This document shows positions 32,311 to 33,860 of a DNA stretch of 33,860 bases, piece by piece. Numbering within the stretch: position 1 is the stretch's first letter; the number at the start of each line of letters is the position of its first letter. The notes beneath the pieces were generated by a model. It was not told where the DNA came from and ran no database searches. It was given only the letters and a program-made list of their open reading frames with translations. Location of the stretch: contig JAEOTQ010000223.1 of assembly GCA_016839785.1 (NCBI GenBank), forward strand, positions 1 to 33,860, read 5' to 3'. Made by a program: the position numbers and the translations under genes. This DNA comes from Candidatus Hodarchaeota archaeon (lineage in GTDB: Archaea > Asgardarchaeota > Heimdallarchaeia > Hodarchaeales > Hodarchaeaceae).

Positions 32311-33860
32311 TCAGGATTCCCCTTTTCTCCTCAGTCCAAATAATGCGATGAGAGATGCTAGGGAAATTATGGCAAAGCTATTAAATGATAAACCATTTTT
32401 TGAAGTGGAAACAGATGTAGCAGTGTTATAACTGGATGTCGAAAAAGCACTAGCTCGAATGGATTTATTACTCATCCCTAATTCATTTATTGCTGTTATA
32501 AAATAGCTCATATTCTTATCAGGTGATATATTGGTATCTATGAAGCTGGTACTCTGCGGGGGAGCTATAAATGCTTTAGTTCCTGTGGGATAAATATGTA
32601 TCAATTCGTATCCTGATAAAGGAAAGAGATAAGCACGATATAAGCGGTATCCAATTAGCTCTAAGCCTCCATTTTCTGGTATAGTCCAATGTAGAGTTAT
32701 ATTATCAATCCCACCAACTGCAGTTAGTACTGGAGGGTCAGGAATTGTACATATTCCATAGGTTGAATTAATAATCAATAAATTTGATCTTAATCCCTCA
32801 TTACTACTATTATCTGTTGCTGAGACATTATAACGATAAAAAATATTTGGGATAATCGTTGTATCACGATAAGAATTACTTGTTGTCTGATTTATTTCGA
32901 GATTATTACGATAAATTGTGTAGTAAGAAAAATCTTGTTCTGTTGTTAGATTCCAAGTGAAATCAATGGTAGTTTCATTAATGAATTTCCCGTTAAGATT
33001 AGTAACTTTACTGGGAGGCCGAAGATCTGCAATCTCAGGTTCCATATTAAAAAATGCATTTACTGGATAATGATCTGATCCAATCTTGCCAGATTTCGTA
33101 CTAGCTACAGTTGAATTGATAAGTTTATCAAAAAAGTAATCATTTGCAAAAATATAATCAATCCGACTTTGATATTGCCAATCTTCGTACGTGTAACCTT
33201 TATCAGACGGGTTTAGCTCGCGAAATACATCTACCCAAGTATGGATCGTCGAAGCCTGTGGATTTGAGGAATCTAAGAGCATGGAGATTGGCCCATCACC
33301 TAAATTTGGTTCACTTCCTGCTAGATCTCCAGTATCAAAAGGTGAATACGAATTGAAATCTCCTCCGTATATGATAGGAACCGACCCTAAGCTATCAAAA
33401 TAATTAATGATTCCTTCCTGTTCATCCCTTCTTAACTTGCCTTCATTTGCTTTGGGTTCTATGTACCCTCGAACATCACCACAACATTTTAAGTGGATTC
33501 CGCCAACATGGACATTTACACCGGCTATATCAATGACCACATCAAGAAAGTGATAATACGGTAAATATTCACTCCCATCATCCAATGTTAATGTGCGTTT
33601 TTCTATTGTGTCAACTATAGGAAAACGACTGATAACTGCCTGTCCCTCACTCGCTCTTTCTTGACCATGCAATGTGTATCCAATATAAGGTTCTTCGTCG
33701 CTAAAATGACTATTTAAATCACTAATGGCTTCATTTAACATTTTATCATTATCTCTGCCCCATAGGCCTGTTTCAACAGCAATAATTAAATCAGCATTCT
33801 CCTCTTTTGCTACCTGTAACCATCGACCGTCAGGACCACTATCTTGGACATTATAAACCA
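32311..33860 (-). CDS. Surface endonuclease/exonuclease/phosphatase-fold protein with FN3 domains (N-terminus beyond window)
   Basis: The frame is open to the right edge; ATG 33741 is internal because upstream codons encode NADLIIAVETGLW, the conserved first EEP strand with its metal-binding Glu. Further EEP motifs are VHVGGIHLKCC, YGGDFNSYSP (catalytic Asp-x-Asn), QSRIDYIFAND and GSDHYPV. All core residues visible are kept. Two fibronectin type III-like domains follow (about PPSKVTNLNG onward and PDPPVLTAVGG onward), then a Ser/Thr linker, a hydrophobic helix and LRRKGES. EEP enzymes include DNases, sphingomyelinases and phosphatases; substrate is open. A signal peptide is expected upstream but not seen. 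A T-rich tract at about 32281-32300 may terminate it. Confidence 0.85.
   Translation of the reverse strand, partial: VYNVQDSGPDGRWLQVAKEENADLIIAVETGLWGRDNDKMLNEAISDLNSHFSDEEPYIGYTLHGQERASEGQAVISRFPIVDTIEKRTLTLDDGSEYLPYYHFLDVVIDIAGVNVHVGGIHLKCCGDVRGYIEPKANEGKLRRDEQEGIINYFDSLGSVPIIYGGDFNSYSPFDTGDLAGSEPNLGDGPISMLLDSSNPQASTIHTWVDVFRELNPSDKGYTYEDWQYQSRIDYIFANDYFFDKLINSTVASTKSGKIGSDHYPVNAFFNMEPEIADLRPPSKVTNLNGKFINETTIDFTWNLTTEQDFSYYTIYRNNLEINQTTSNSYRDTTIIPNIFYRYNVSATDNSSNEGLRSNLLIINSTYGICTIPDPPVLTAVGGIDNITLHWTIPENGGLELIGYRLYRAYLFPLSGYELIHIYPTGTKAFIAPPQSTSFIDTNISPDKNMSYFITAINELGMSNKSIRASAFSTSSYNTATSVSTSKNGLSFNSFAIISLASLIALFGLRRKGES

Overview
The window reads as chromosome of an AT-rich archaeon. Archaeal marks are a RadA recombinase, a homologue of the archaea-only PolD large subunit (DP2), class III (pre-pilin type) signal sequences of the RRGQ type, archaeal TATA boxes about 25-30 nt upstream of starts, and many secreted proteins ending in a Thr-rich linker, a PGF-like motif, one membrane helix and a basic tail. 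The RadA P-loop GEFRTGKTQ is like eukaryotic Rad51. Together with the PGF-type tails this makes an Asgard lineage (for example Heimdallarchaeia) my best guess, but that is inference.

Layout. (1) 1-8866, minus strand: one compact operon for an archaeal type IV pilus-like machine. In transcription order it encodes an AVSPV-type pilin, an ArlF/ArlG-like protein, a secretion ATPase, two T2SSF platform proteins, a small coiled-coil protein, three RRGQ pre-pilins (one very large), and, 7 nt after the last pilin, a divergent DP2 homologue that runs off the left edge. (2) 8867-9304: divergent control region. (3) 9305-12933: cytoplasmic genes: radA with an unknown partner gene, a convergent HAD phosphatase, and a P-loop/deoxyribosyltransferase-like fusion. 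(4) 12987-33860: a long run of secreted, surface-anchored proteins. It holds two tandem zinc-dependent phospholipase C/P1-nuclease paralogues, a three-gene ABC importer (fused double permease, C-terminally anchored binding protein, ATPase), an NHL propeller, three calcineurin-fold proteins (two with intact metal motifs, one with the site erased), a GATase-like surface protein, a GATase-like plus PHP protein broken by an in-frame stop, and an endonuclease/exonuclease/phosphatase-fold protein with FN3 domains that runs off the right edge.

How it may work together. The surface island is strongly enriched in phosphoesterase folds displayed outside the cell, next to an importer whose binding-protein class includes iron and organophosphate binders. 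The simplest reading is extracellular breakdown of nucleic acids, phospholipids or phosphoesters with uptake of a product; this is inference. Many island genes have their own TATA box and a hairpin plus T-tract at or over the stop codon, so they look individually transcribed, unlike the pilus operon. No rRNA, tRNA, CRISPR array, insertion sequence or integrase was seen.
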